Positions 1 to 8,639 of a DNA stretch of 37,814 bases are shown piece after piece (position 1 is the first letter of the stretch; the number at the start of each line of letters is the position of its first letter). The translations under genes were made by a program, and so were the position numbers. The stretch covers positions 1 to 37,814 of the forward strand of contig JAZOBN010000036.1 of NCBI GenBank assembly GCA_045595965.1. The letters are read 5' to 3'. This stretch comes from CAAGNP01 sp045595965. GTDB lineage: Bacteria > Bacteroidota > Bacteroidia > Bacteroidales > UBA932. The notes beneath the pieces were generated by a model. It was not told the DNA's origin. It made no database searches and was given only the letters and a program-made list of their open reading frames with translations.

Positions 1-102
1 AAGTACATACGCTACTACAATAATGATAGAATCAAACTGAGGCTAAAAGGAATGAGCCCGGTGCAATACCGAGCTCTGTTCCAATCTAAGTCAGCCTCTT
101 AA
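1..102 (+). CDS. IS3-family transposase (OrfB) C-terminus, partial
   Basis: The first 102 bases read as an open frame ending in TAA at 100-102. The 33 residues include the string YYNNDRIKLRLKGMSPVQYR, the typical C-terminal tail of the DDE/rve integrase domain of IS3-group (IS150-like) OrfB transposases, where Y-N-x-x-R-I and G-x-S-P-x-x-Y are conserved. The catalytic DDE residues would lie outside the window, so whether the transposase is intact cannot be judged. The terminal inverted repeat follows within about 12 bases of the stop, which is normal spacing for this family. Confidence 0.85.
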   Translation, partial: KYIRYYNNDRIKLRLKGMSPVQYRALFQSKSAS

Positions 103-112
103 TAATGTTAAA

Positions 113-138
113 CCGTCCAACTTTTGGGGGTCACATCA
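113..138 (-). repeat. Terminal inverted repeat of the IS3-family element
   Basis: This is the GACCCCCAAAAGTTGGACGG-type end characteristic of IS150-group elements, placed directly after the transposase stop codon. Its partner lies outside the window. Confidence 0.75.
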
Positions 139-184
139 TATTTGACTACTCGTCAGTCTCTTTTTTCTTTCCATCTATTTTTAT

Positions 185-1276
185 CTACAGGACAATCACA
201 GGATGTTTGTCTTCATAACACCACATATTCAGAAGGGTTATCTTCATATCCTTCTGGTTTGATGCTGAAAATTTGATTGTAGAAAATGGGGGGATAATCT
301 TCTTGTCTCCACCATTGATACTTATAACAAATGGGAATGACGATTTGTTTGTGTATTTGTAGGTATTCTTCTTCTCACCCCTGTTAACTGTATTCATCTC
401 GATACATGCTTCAAAGAGATCTATCAGAAGATCCTCCCTGGACATAAACATATTATCTGTATAGGCAATTGTCCTCCCTTCAAAAAGGGCATCTTTTACC
501 CCATCCTGTGTTTTTTCATCCACAAGGACAAGTGTCATAGGTCTGAATCTCTTGAACATTGCGTCGTGTCCGAATGTCTGGAAATCTTCACTGATGATAC
601 CGTGCTCATCACTGTTTGCAAACATAGGAAGATCCTTGTCAATACACCACGATACCACCCTCGGATAGAACTCAAAATGGTTTACAACCTCGATACCGTC
701 AATCAGATCTGCATCAAAAAGTCTTTGCTGGAACTCTGTAATCATACATGTATCCACAGCCCAGCCCGGGTGGTTGAAAAGGACAAATGCCCCCTGTTTT
801 TTTGCATTCTCTACTGCAACGAACGGATCATCATCTGGAATCTGATTAGCATCCTGAATAAAGAGTGCATTGAAGTGGCCGATAACACCCTGTTTGCGGG
901 TTATCTCTGTCCCTCTGACAAGCATGATACCATAGTTGTCTGCACTTGATTTTGCGATTTCGTATGAGGTGTTGAAATCACCTTTTACATACTTTTTGAA
1001 CGGCAGATATTCGATATGGTCTGTTATCGATATTACATCAAGGCCGTCTCTCCAGGCCTCCTGAACACGATATGTAGGCCAGACATCACCATCAGAAAAG
1101 ACTGTATGAAGGTGAAAATCCCCCTTCAGCACAGTATATCCATCTACTTCAGGAATGACAACCTCCTGTCTCGATTCTGCTCTCAATTCGGGGACAAAAA
1201 TTTTATTCACATTCTGTCCAAAAGCGGTCATCACACTGATGACGCAAATAAAAAATGAACTAGCTATACGTCTCAT
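185..1276 (-). CDS. Secreted PHP-domain metallophosphoesterase
   Basis: The 363-residue protein has a signal peptide (about residues 1-20, ending AFGQ) and then a PHP domain. Visible metal ligands are H55 and H57 (DFHLHTVFSDG), D62, D86/H87 (ITDH), E124 (GTE), H134 (IGHF), H169 (FNHPGW) and the SDEHG motif near residue 224. PHP proteins are metal-dependent phosphoesterases; this exported form probably acts in the periplasm on phosphodiesters or phosphomonoesters (inference). The C-terminal 80 or so residues form a small beta-rich domain I cannot name. It lies 12 bases after the RsmF-like gene and is the last gene of the pyrE operon. The IS element sits just beyond its 3' end but does not disrupt it. 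Confidence 0.85.
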   Translation of the reverse strand: MRRIASSFFICVISVMTAFGQNVNKIFVPELRAESRQEVVIPEVDGYTVLKGDFHLHTVFSDGDVWPTYRVQEAWRDGLDVISITDHIEYLPFKKYVKGDFNTSYEIAKSSADNYGIMLVRGTEITRKQGVIGHFNALFIQDANQIPDDDPFVAVENAKKQGAFVLFNHPGWAVDTCMITEFQQRLFDADLIDGIEVVNHFEFYPRVVSWCIDKDLPMFANSDEHGIISEDFQTFGHDAMFKRFRPMTLVLVDEKTQDGVKDALFEGRTIAYTDNMFMSREDLLIDLFEACIEMNTVNRGEKKNTYKYTNKSSFPFVISINGGDKKIIPPFSTIKFSASNQKDMKITLLNMWCYEDKHPVIVL

Positions 1277-1288
1277 ATCTGTAAATAA

Positions 1289-2638
1289 TTAAACATTTCT
1301 TATTCTCCAATGCGGAGGCCATAGATTATTGGATCTGTTACCCAGATTCTTTACAAATCCGAGAGGAACCCCCTTATAGCAAACCATCAGGTACCCTTTA
1401 GGTGAAGTGGGGAAAGCAAGAGACTCTTTTCTAAGAAATTTCAGTGCATCATCCATCTCTATTTCAACTTCAGGAAATACCCCCCGACAGATAGCCTCAC
1501 TTAGGGCAAGATCGGCTTCGGGGATAATGCTCTTCCCTTTGGCCCCCTCCAGAATAGTCGCTACAGCTACACCTGAAGAGAGGGATCTAAGGTGTCCCTC
1601 GATATATATCATATCATCCACACATGCAGATGGGTATGCCTTTACAAGATATCCTTTACGATAGAGCACAAATCCTTCTTTAACAAATTCAAGTCTCTCC
1701 TTAAATGGTTTAACTGCAGATGAACGGATCTGCTCCTTCACTGTAACATGGGGAGAATTTCCATTTTTCTTCAATACACCAAAGAAAAAGCCCTCTCCAT
1801 ACTGCTCTCCCGGAAAACATTGTTCTGAATACAAAATCTCACCACCAAGCTCCGATGCTATCCATTTCAAGTTTGAACCATTCTCCAGATCATTGAATGT
1901 ACAAGTGGAATAGATCATCAATCCCCCCTCTCTCAATGCTGGCCAGATATCTGCAACAATCCTCTTCTGACGTGCAGCACACTGCTCAACATTTGCCACA
2001 GACCACTCATCTCTGGATGCTGGCTCTTTTCTGAACATTCCCTCTCCGGAACATGGGGCATCTACTACTATAAGGTCGAAATAGGATTCAAACTTAACAA
2101 AATCTGCAGGATCATTATTGGTAACCACCACGTTTCCTCTACCCCATTTCGCAATATTTTCCGCCAGAATTGCAGCTCTGCTCTTGATAACTTCATTCGC
2201 CACAACCACACATCCGGGAATATCTCCAAACATCGACAAAAGGTGGGTGGTTTTTCCTCCGGGAGCAGCACAAAGATCAAGAACTCTGAACTTCCCGTCA
2301 AGACTCTCTTCTGCAAGGGATTTATATAAGGGCAATTGGTTCTCAATAGCCATTGAAGAGGCCTCCTGCACATAATAGCACCCCGCATGAAACATAGGAT
2401 CAAGGGTAAAAAGAGGTCTTTTTTCGAGTGCAAAACCATATTTAGACCTCCTCTCCAACTTCACATCCGGGTCGATGAGGAGAGATGGCAAATCGGCTGT
2501 GGAGTTCACCTTGGATGGGTTTATCCTGACAGTTGTAGGTGAGGAGGTATTAAGCAAGACGGAGAGCTCTCCTGCACGGTGCTCTCCGAATTGTCTTTCT
2601 ATCTGCTCCAGAAAATATTTAGGAAGATTATATTCCAT
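1289..2638 (-). CDS. rsmF: RsmF/NOL1-NOP2-Sun family RNA m5C methyltransferase
   Basis: A 449-residue S-adenosylmethionine-dependent RNA (cytosine-5) methyltransferase. The SAM-binding motif DLCAAPGGKT is at residues 121-130. Motif IV DAPCSGEGMFRK carries one conserved cysteine (C196), and YSTCTFN carries the other (C246), the pair used by RNA m5C methyltransferases for catalysis and product release. The C-terminal 160 residues, ending PPHWRIRNV, match the PUA-like extension of RsmF-type enzymes. Likely substrate is 16S rRNA, though the exact position cannot be read from sequence. Its ATG overlaps the stop of the upstream gene (TAATG at 2640-2636), indicating translational coupling. Confidence 0.9.
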   Translation of the reverse strand: MEYNLPKYFLEQIERQFGEHRAGELSVLLNTSSPTTVRINPSKVNSTADLPSLLIDPDVKLERRSKYGFALEKRPLFTLDPMFHAGCYYVQEASSMAIENQLPLYKSLAEESLDGKFRVLDLCAAPGGKTTHLLSMFGDIPGCVVVANEVIKSRAAILAENIAKWGRGNVVVTNNDPADFVKFESYFDLIVVDAPCSGEGMFRKEPASRDEWSVANVEQCAARQKRIVADIWPALREGGLMIYSTCTFNDLENGSNLKWIASELGGEILYSEQCFPGEQYGEGFFFGVLKKNGNSPHVTVKEQIRSSAVKPFKERLEFVKEGFVLYRKGYLVKAYPSACVDDMIYIEGHLRSLSSGVAVATILEGAKGKSIIPEADLALSEAICRGVFPEVEIEMDDALKFLRKESLAFPTSPKGYLMVCYKGVPLGFVKNLGNRSNNLWPPHWRIRNV

Positions 2639-3063
2639 TATACTGTAGGCATTTGACCATTAATTGCATTCTCTATCTGCTCTGTAAATTTGTCCACTGC
2701 CTCCTGCAGTTTACCTCCCAACATCATTTTTGCCATCATTGGAAGATCTGCAGACAAATCTATATGAAACAAAGTACTGTCGAGTTCTACCGGCTGAAAA
2801 TGGAAGTTGATTCTGAAAGGGAAAGGAAATTTTCCTGTCTCTGCAAAAGAGATCAACGAAAATGGCACCCTCTGATCAATCTTCAATCCTAACTCCATCC
2901 CCTGAACTGTTGCCATGACACTATCAGCAGATATTGTCACCTGGTCCCTCTTATCCTGAGGAATAGCCTGTTCAAATCTTCTCAAATCGGAAAAAAGATC
3001 ATACAATACCACAGGACTTCTTTTGATATAAAGATCTTTTCCCCTTGCCTGAACTTCCGACAT
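2638..3063 (-). CDS. SRPBCC (START/polyketide-cyclase-like) small protein
   Basis: A soluble protein of about 141 residues of the helix-grip SRPBCC type: an N-terminal strand and helix (VVLYDLFSDLRRFEQAIPQD), alternating strands, and a long C-terminal amphipathic helix. These folds bind hydrophobic ligands, but no ligand can be assigned. I place the start at the ATG at 3063 (MSEVQARG), two bases after the pyrE stop codon, because homologues as I recall them begin just before the first strand. An alternative ATG at 3105 would overlap pyrE by about 40 bases. It sits between pyrE and the methyltransferase gene, an arrangement I recall from other Bacteroidales. Confidence 0.8.
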   Translation of the reverse strand: MSEVQARGKDLYIKRSPVVLYDLFSDLRRFEQAIPQDKRDQVTISADSVMATVQGMELGLKIDQRVPFSLISFAETGKFPFPFRINFHFQPVELDSTLFHIDLSADLPMMAKMMLGGKLQEAVDKFTEQIENAINGQMPTV

Positions 3064-3065
3064 AC

Positions 3066-3704
3066 CTATTTGTTCTGGCCCCAAGTATCTGGAGAGAATC
3101 TCCATTCTCTCAACATATCAAGCTCTTTTTCTGCTATATAGCCACTATTGAGGGCCTCATCCAGGAGAGCGTCATAGTTTGAAAGGGTGATCAGCTCCAC
3201 GTTTGCATTCTCAAAACCTCTTCTTGCTTTATCGAAGTTGTATGAGAATATGGCAACGGTGCCTTCAATGATTGCCCCATTTTTCTGAAGTGCATCCACT
3301 GCTGCAAGGCTGCTTCCCCCTGTAGATACAAGATCCTCGATTACAACCACCTTGGCACCTTGAGGAAGAATACCCTCTACCTGATTCTGCAAACCATGGT
3401 CTTTAGCTGCAGAACGTACATAGATAAATGGCTTGTTCAGGATGTCAGCCACCAATGCACCGTAAGCGATTGCCCCGGTAGCAATACCGGCAATAACCTC
3501 CACGTCAGCATAATGCTCTTTGATGACTGATACCATATATTCGCAGATTGATGTTCTGATTTCAGGGTATGAAAGAATTTTTCTGTTGTCGCAATAAATT
3601 GGCGACTTCCAGCCCGAAGCCCAGGTAAAAGGCTTTTCAGGGCTCAATTTGACAGCTTCAATCGAAAGAAGATGTCTTGCTACATTTTGTTCTATAGTTG
3701 ACAT
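3066..3704 (-). CDS. pyrE: Orotate phosphoribosyltransferase
   Basis: A 212-residue enzyme converting orotate and PRPP to orotidine 5'-monophosphate in pyrimidine synthesis. The PRPP-binding motif VVVIEDLVSTGGSS is at about residues 119-132, and the flexible catalytic loop has K101, H103 and neighbours (RSAAKDHG). The start is the ATG at 3704 (MSTIEQNV), preceded by AAGGA about seven bases upstream; an upstream extension to 3758 would run through the promoter and is not credible. It is the first gene of a four-gene minus-strand operon and is divergent from the Nudix gene. A TATCTTTG -7 box lies about 20 bases upstream. Confidence 0.95.
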   Translation of the reverse strand: MSTIEQNVARHLLSIEAVKLSPEKPFTWASGWKSPIYCDNRKILSYPEIRTSICEYMVSVIKEHYADVEVIAGIATGAIAYGALVADILNKPFIYVRSAAKDHGLQNQVEGILPQGAKVVVIEDLVSTGGSSLAAVDALQKNGAIIEGTVAIFSYNFDKARRGFENANVELITLSNYDALLDEALNSGYIAEKELDMLREWRFSPDTWGQNK

Positions 3705-3724
3705 AATATTCCTTTTTAACTCTA

Positions 3725-3732
3725 CAAAGATA
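3725..3732 (-). promoter_or_regulatory. Predicted -7 box for the pyrE operon
   Basis: On the minus strand this reads TATCTTTG, the consensus Bacteroidetes -7 element TAnnTTTG, 20 bases before the pyrE ATG. A good -33 TTG at 19-21 bases spacing is not clear. It nearly overlaps the oppositely oriented box of the Nudix gene. Confidence 0.6.
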
Positions 3733-3743
3733 CAAATTTTATT

Positions 3744-3751
3744 TACTTTTG
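3744..3751 (+). promoter_or_regulatory. Predicted -7 box for the Nudix gene
   Basis: TACTTTTG on the plus strand fits TAnnTTTG and lies 21 bases before the ATG at 3773. No convincing -33 partner is seen. Confidence 0.4.
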
Positions 3752-3772
3752 CACACACTATTTCAAGTATAT

Positions 3773-4399
3773 ATGCGACAGATTCATTTCGATTGGAGAC
3801 GTATCGTAATTTGCAGCAAATCGGATAGTTGTACCACTGCTTCCGACAAAATCATATATCAGGAGGGGATTCATCCCCAACTATCCGAGATTGCATTATT
3901 TTTCGACAAAGCCAAAGAGATTCAGACCCTTTACATACAGACAGAAGACATTTCTGAGACATACAGGATGGTCTCTTCTCCACTCACCTCGATAGATGCC
4001 GCAGGGGGAGTGGTCACCAACCCGGATAGAGAGTACCTTATGATTTTCAGAAATGAAATCTGGGATCTCCCCAAAGGGAAACACGAAGAGGGGGAAGATA
4101 TCAGTGCTACAGCTGTCAGAGAGGTTGAAGAGGAGTGCGGAATTACAAATCTGTCACTTGGAAAACTTATCTGCATTACCGACCACACCTACCATAGAGA
4201 TGGAATTTTCTATCTAAAACATACCTATTGGTATGAAATGGAGTACAACTCAAATCACACTCCGACACCTCAGATAGAGGAAAATATCACAAAAGTGGAG
4301 TGGGTATCTCCTGAAGATCTGACAAAAAGGGCAGAGATGAGCTATCCTTCTATAAAAGAGGTCCTTTCAAAGATATATACCCCTATCTCAAATCGTTGA
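3773..4399 (+). CDS. Nudix hydrolase
   Basis: A 208-residue protein whose C-terminal half is a Nudix domain. The Nudix box GX5EX7REUXEEXGU is complete at residues 102-124 (G102, E108, REVEEECGI at 116-124), so the Mg2+-binding glutamates are present. Family members hydrolyse a nucleoside diphosphate linked to another moiety; the actual substrate cannot be read here. The 70 residues before the Nudix fold are an extra N-terminal domain of unknown role. The start at 3773 (MRQIHFDW) is the first ATG; a TTG further upstream would lie inside the promoter box. The 3' end overlaps the convergent lolA-like gene by 17 bases. Confidence 0.88.
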   Translation: MRQIHFDWRRIVICSKSDSCTTASDKIIYQEGIHPQLSEIALFFDKAKEIQTLYIQTEDISETYRMVSSPLTSIDAAGGVVTNPDREYLMIFRNEIWDLPKGKHEEGEDISATAVREVEEECGITNLSLGKLICITDHTYHRDGIFYLKHTYWYEMEYNSNHTPTPQIEENITKVEWVSPEDLTKRAEMSYPSIKEVLSKIYTPISNR

Positions 4400-5003
4400 T
4401 AACGACATCATCACTCACTTCGTCGAGATTTATAGTATAGAACTCTCCCCCTTTCTTATCTACTCCCCTTAGAGATTGCACCTCTGCGCGATAGCTTCCC
4501 GATGGTGCAAAATAGGTAATGCTTTTTATGGAGAAGTCATTTGGAGAGAGTGCTATCTCCACTGACGTATGATCTGCCGAGCCATTTTTCGGGGTCAGGA
4601 CTACCTTATCATTCTCAAAAACATAAGTATAGTTTGCCTTGGTATCTGTCAAGACCACAAAAGGGTTTTCACTCATATTTCCATTTCTGGGATCGTGTCC
4701 GATTATTGTGATCTCATCAAACATGTGGTTGTATATCATCTTTGATTTCCCATCACAATAAATATCAAGTGAAAACGATTTTACAAGGAAACACTCCCCC
4801 TCCTGATAGAAAGTTCCCGGCTCATCCACCACCACTTTCCCCTCTTTATTAGTCACTATGAATCGGTATGCAGTCTCAATAGCATCGTAGCTTCTCAATC
4901 TCTCCTCCATTTTGGAGATCGGATCAACCCCACTTTGAGCAAAAGCAAAAAAAGCCCCCACCGCCAAAACTACAGCCAATATGACAAATATCTTTTTCAT
5001 CAT
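4383..5003 (-). CDS. LolA-like outer-membrane lipoprotein carrier
   Basis: A 206-residue exported protein with a hydrophobic signal peptide (residues 3-22, ending AFAQS). It is followed by the open beta-barrel type sequence of LolA-family chaperones: SKMEERLRSYDAIETAYRF, a middle segment with KSKMIYNHMFDEITI, and a C-terminal strand series with SPNDFSIKSITYF. LolA ferries lipoproteins across the periplasm from the LolCDE complex to the outer membrane. Its start overlaps the ftsK stop as TAATG, so it is translationally coupled as the last gene of the rfbC-ftsK operon. Sequence identity to proteobacterial LolA is probably low; the call rests on pattern and on the ftsK-lolA adjacency I recall in Bacteroidetes. 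Confidence 0.8.
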   Translation of the reverse strand: MMKKIFVILAVVLAVGAFFAFAQSGVDPISKMEERLRSYDAIETAYRFIVTNKEGKVVVDEPGTFYQEGECFLVKSFSLDIYCDGKSKMIYNHMFDEITIIGHDPRNGNMSENPFVVLTDTKANYTYVFENDKVVLTPKNGSADHTSVEIALSPNDFSIKSITYFAPSGSYRAEVQSLRGVDKKGGEFYTINLDEVSDDVVINDLR

Positions 5004-7381
5004 TACTCCATCATTGAGAGGATCGATTCAAGTGCCTCCAGACTGGTAACTCTCACCTGACGTGCCTTGCTACCCTCTGATGGGCCTACGATTCCCGCCT
5101 CCTCAAGTTGATCCATAATTCTGCCAGCTCTGTTGTAACCAAGATTCATTTTCCTCTGTATCAAAGAAGTAGAACCCTGTTGTTCCCTAACAATAAGTCG
5201 GGCGGCAGCTTTGAAAAGTTCATCTTTCTCACCAGTCGATGAACTCTTCACAGAGGTCATATCACCCTCTGTAGGGATATATTCAGGGAGCAGATATGAC
5301 ATGCCGTAACTTTGCTGTCTGCTTACAAATTCTGTCACCCTCTCAACCTCAGGTGTATCGATAAAGGCACATTGTACACGGGTAGGTTCACTGCTTCCTG
5401 TAATAATCAGCATATCACCCCTACCAATCAATCTGTTCGCCCCTGTCTGGTCAAGAATTGTCTTTGAGTCAATGCTTGTCATCACTCTAAATGCAATACG
5501 GGCAGGGAAGTTAGCCTTTATGGTACCTGTAATGATATTGGTTGTAGGTCTCTGAGTCGCTATCACAAGGTGAATTCCGATTGCACGGGCAAGCTGTGCC
5601 AGACGGGCAATCGGCTCCTCCACATCCCTTCCGGCTGTCATCAGCAAATCTGCAAACTCATCGATAATCACCACAATATAAGGCATATAATCGTGCCCCT
5701 TATTGGGGTTCAATTTCTTAGCGAGGAATTTTTCATTATACTCCTTCACATTTCTCACAGATGCCATCTTGAGGAGATCATATCTGTGATCCATCAACAT
5801 ACAGAGCGATTTCAGAGTGTACACCACTTTCTGAGTATCGGTAATGATTGCATCCTCTTCCTCAGGTAGTTTCGCCAGATAGTGGTCCGACAGAGGAGCA
5901 TAAAGCGACAGTTCTACCTTTTTGGGGTCAACCAGGACAAATTTCAACTCTGCAGGGTGCTTTTTGTAAATCAACGAGGTAATTATTGCATTCAATCCCA
6001 CAGACTTACCTTGACCTGTCGCACCTGCAACGAGCAAGTGGGGCATCTTGGCAAGGTCAAAGCACATAACCTCGTTAGAGATGGTACGGCCCATCACCAC
6101 AGGGAGATCATACTTGCTGTTTCTGAATTTGGGATCTTCAAGAACAGACTTCATAGAGACAACGCTCGGCTTGTCATTTGCCACCTCTATACCTATGGCA
6201 TTTGTCCCGACAAGAGTTACGACACGGACACCACGAGCTGCAAGGGTAAGTGCAATATCCTCCTCAAGTCTCTTGATCTGGGAAACCCTGACACCAGGGG
6301 CAGGGACAACCTCATATAGTGTCACTGTAGGACCGATTCTCGCAGAGATTTTGGTAATACTGATTTTGTAGTCCATCAGTGCCTTCTTGATCTTCTGACT
6401 GTTCTTTTCAAGCTCCTCTGGTGATACTGTATACCATTGATCCTGATAATCATTCAGCAAATCTGTGCTGGGTAATTTATATCTTGACAAGGTCAATCTT
6501 GGATCATACCTCTCCTCTTCAAGTTCTTTCTCACCAAATTCAACTACCTCACCGGGGATAACCTCAACCGTAAGGTCAGAATCATCTGCCGGAACATCCT
6601 TCTCTGGCTCAGGCTCCATATCTTCCGGCTCATCCACCTCTTCAATATTGATTACACCCCCCTCCTCTGTACCGACAGGGATCCCATCAGAAACAATATC
6701 ATCAACAGGAGTCCCCTCCTCTTCTGTCTCAGTCTCAGCAACTTCAACCGGAGCAATATCATCTTCTTGCTTCCCCTTTGGACTATCATTTGGAAGGATT
6801 TTATTAAAGAAAGAGGACAAAGCATCTATTACTTTGTCATTCAACAGCACAAGCCAAATCAAGAAAACAAAGGCAATCACACAGCCTGCCCCTATTTTTC
6901 CAAGCATCACACACAGCCACTTATTAAACACATATCCGTATGAGCCTCCCGCTCCCTCTCCCAAGAGAGATTCCATACCGAACAAAGAGAATATGTAAGA
7001 GAACAATACCGACAACACAATACATCCCATCACTGAGAGATATGACAAACGGAGAAGACTGATATTTTTCTTCTTGAAGCAATATACAGAAACCCCTCCG
7101 AAAAAGAAAGGGATAACAAAGGCACCCAGACCGAAGAGTCTGGAAATCAGAAAGTTTGCCCAAAGAAAACCGATCTTGCCCCCCCCATTATCTGCAGAAA
7201 CTACACTATCCATCATATCGGGATGTGTCAAAAGACTCTGATCACTGTCCCATGTAAACAGAAATGATATCAGAGAGACTAAGGTAAAGATTGTGAGTAC
7301 AGCAAAGAACAATCCGCAACTGAACCTCGCAATACGCAATGATTTATCTCTATCTATTTTTTTTGTTGTCTTTTTGGCCAT
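5003..7381 (-). CDS. ftsK: DNA translocase FtsK/SpoIIIE
   Basis: A 792-residue septal DNA motor that pumps chromosomal DNA during division and helps dimer resolution. There are four N-terminal membrane segments (about 21-43, 73-100, 110-135, 157-181). A short acidic, low-complexity linker follows (about 205-290, many E and D). The motor has Walker A GATGQGKSVG (453-462) and Walker B VVIIDE (570-575), with IATQRPTTNIITG after it. The C-terminal winged-helix gamma domain (about 725-790, SLIQRKMNLGYNRAGRIMDQLE) reads KOPS-type DNA signals. The linker is short compared with E. coli FtsK but usual for compact family members. It lies eight bases after the DUF4290 gene. Confidence 0.97.
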   Translation of the reverse strand: MAKKTTKKIDRDKSLRIARFSCGLFFAVLTIFTLVSLISFLFTWDSDQSLLTHPDMMDSVVSADNGGGKIGFLWANFLISRLFGLGAFVIPFFFGGVSVYCFKKKNISLLRLSYLSVMGCIVLSVLFSYIFSLFGMESLLGEGAGGSYGYVFNKWLCVMLGKIGAGCVIAFVFLIWLVLLNDKVIDALSSFFNKILPNDSPKGKQEDDIAPVEVAETETEEEGTPVDDIVSDGIPVGTEEGGVINIEEVDEPEDMEPEPEKDVPADDSDLTVEVIPGEVVEFGEKELEEERYDPRLTLSRYKLPSTDLLNDYQDQWYTVSPEELEKNSQKIKKALMDYKISITKISARIGPTVTLYEVVPAPGVRVSQIKRLEEDIALTLAARGVRVVTLVGTNAIGIEVANDKPSVVSMKSVLEDPKFRNSKYDLPVVMGRTISNEVMCFDLAKMPHLLVAGATGQGKSVGLNAIITSLIYKKHPAELKFVLVDPKKVELSLYAPLSDHYLAKLPEEEDAIITDTQKVVYTLKSLCMLMDHRYDLLKMASVRNVKEYNEKFLAKKLNPNKGHDYMPYIVVIIDEFADLLMTAGRDVEEPIARLAQLARAIGIHLVIATQRPTTNIITGTIKANFPARIAFRVMTSIDSKTILDQTGANRLIGRGDMLIITGSSEPTRVQCAFIDTPEVERVTEFVSRQQSYGMSYLLPEYIPTEGDMTSVKSSSTGEKDELFKAAARLIVREQQGSTSLIQRKMNLGYNRAGRIMDQLEEAGIVGPSEGSKARQVRVTSLEALESILSMME

Positions 7382-7389
7382 AAAAGTCT

Positions 7390-8043
7390 CTATTTCTTCC
7401 AGCGTTTCTTATTATTTTTGTTTCTGTTGTGATTCCCCCGCTGCTGTCCCTCCTTCTGTCCCATAATCCCTGGACGTGAGAATGTCTCTTTGTCTGAAAT
7501 GGAGTCCAGATGAATATGTTCAGGGACAACAAGTTTTCCCCCAGACAATTTCTGGATATCATTGAAAATTGTCTCCTCTGTCACAGAATCCTTATTCCAT
7601 ATCAGATACTGCTGCCTCATATATGAAGCAAGAGCTTTAATCATCTCATCTTTTACCTCATCATCAGATTTTGTCGCAATGATATCGATCATATTCTGAA
7701 TATTTCTGCCATAATGTGCAGCCTGAACAGGTTTCTCTGGTAGTGGAATAGGATCAGGCCTTGCTGAGATGGTCTCTTTTGTAGGGATAGGATATGGTGA
7801 ATCTATATCAATATCAAAATCTGCAATGATCTGGACATGGTCCCATAGTTTATGCTTGAAATCGTTTATATCCCTCAATTGAGGATTCAGAATTCCCATA
7901 ATACCTACAACAGCCTTTATCTGCTCATTCCTTTTATCCTTATCAGGGATGCTCTTGACATACTGAATCATCTTCTGCACATGTCTGCCATACTCCGGCA
8001 TCAAAAGTTTCTCTCTCTGAGTGTTGTAATCCAAATCGTTCAT
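7390..8043 (-). CDS. DUF4290 domain protein
   Basis: A 217-residue soluble protein matching the Bacteroidetes-specific DUF4290 family as I recall it: N-terminal MNDLDYNTQREKLLMPEYGR, then DINDFKHKLWDHVQIIADFD and a DIDSPYP segment, then a repeat of the same helical motif (HYGRNIQNMIDII). The C-terminus is basic and low complexity (RGNHNRNKNNKKRWKK), suggesting nucleic-acid contact (inference). Function unknown. It lies between rfbC and ftsK with gaps of 15 and 8 bases and is co-transcribed with them. Confidence 0.85.
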   Translation of the reverse strand: MNDLDYNTQREKLLMPEYGRHVQKMIQYVKSIPDKDKRNEQIKAVVGIMGILNPQLRDINDFKHKLWDHVQIIADFDIDIDSPYPIPTKETISARPDPIPLPEKPVQAAHYGRNIQNMIDIIATKSDDEVKDEMIKALASYMRQQYLIWNKDSVTEETIFNDIQKLSGGKLVVPEHIHLDSISDKETFSRPGIMGQKEGQQRGNHNRNKNNKKRWKK

Positions 8044-8058
8044 ATATTCTGCTATTGT

Positions 8059-8610
8059 CTATTTTACCAATGATGAAAATGGAGGGGCAATCTTATCCTT
8101 ATCTGATATCAGATACTCCTGTTCGGGCAATATCCACTCTATACCTATCTGAGGATCATTCCACTTCACAGATCCTTCAGATGACGGAGCATAGTAATCC
8201 GAGCATTTGTACTGGAAAATTGTATCATCTTCAAGGACAAGGAAACCATGTGCAAACCCTTCCGGAATAAACAATGATTTTTTATTCTCTCCACTTAAAA
8301 CTACCGACACATACTTCCCAAAAGTAGGGGAATCGGGGCGGATATCTACAGCCACATCCTGCACAGCACCCTTGACAACCCTCACCAACTTTGCCTGTGC
8401 ATGGGGTGACTTCTGAAAATGGAGCCCCCTCAAAACCCCTTTAGAGGACATCGATTCGTTATCCTGGACAAAATCGATATCCAACCCTGTCGCCTCTTTG
8501 AAATCTCTATTTGAGTATGACTCGAGAAAATACCCTCTTTGGTCTCCGAAAACCTTTGGTTCCAAGACAAATACCCCTTCAATCTCACACTTGGTCACAT
8601 TTAGGATCAT
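8059..8610 (-). CDS. rfbC: dTDP-4-dehydrorhamnose 3,5-epimerase
   Basis: A 183-residue cupin-fold epimerase of dTDP-L-rhamnose synthesis. Visible family features are FGDQRGYFLESY (residues 21-32), the catalytic His in GVLRGLHFQ (H64), AQAKLVRVVKG, DVAVDIRPDSPTFGKY, PEGFAHGF and the FQYKCSDYY segment containing the active-site tyrosine. The start is the ATG at 8610 (MILNVTKCEI), preceded by a strong GGAGG; the longer frame to 8682 would cross the upstream terminator and promoter. No other rhamnose-pathway gene (rfbA, rfbB, rfbD) is in the window. It leads the DUF4290-ftsK-lolA operon. Confidence 0.93.
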   Translation of the reverse strand: MILNVTKCEIEGVFVLEPKVFGDQRGYFLESYSNRDFKEATGLDIDFVQDNESMSSKGVLRGLHFQKSPHAQAKLVRVVKGAVQDVAVDIRPDSPTFGKYVSVVLSGENKKSLFIPEGFAHGFLVLEDDTIFQYKCSDYYAPSSEGSVKWNDPQIGIEWILPEQEYLISDKDKIAPPFSSLVK

Positions 8611-8639
8611 ATACCCTCCTACATCTTTTATTAACCCTA

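Larger units (their letters stand above)
1..138 (+). mobile_element. Right end of an IS3-family (IS150-like) insertion sequence
   Basis: Downstream of the transposase stop is CCGTCCAACTTTTGGGGGTC followed by ACATCA (113-138). Read on the other strand this gives TGATGTGACCCCCAAAAGTT, matching the IS150-type terminal repeat pattern TGnnnTGACCCC(C/A)AAAAGTTGGAC. The exact outer base is uncertain: the end could be TGATGTGACC (138) or TGTGACC (135). The element extends left out of the window, so the other end and the target duplication cannot be seen. Confidence 0.8.

Noticed and set aside
144..158. Small hairpin GACT-ACTCGTC-AGTC followed by TCTCTTTTTT
   Set aside because: Only four base pairs in the stem; too weak to call a terminator for the IS transposase.
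6465..6998. A 177-residue plus-strand frame rich in serine and threonine
   Set aside because: It is the antisense reading of the acidic low-complexity linker of FtsK, which explains its composition.
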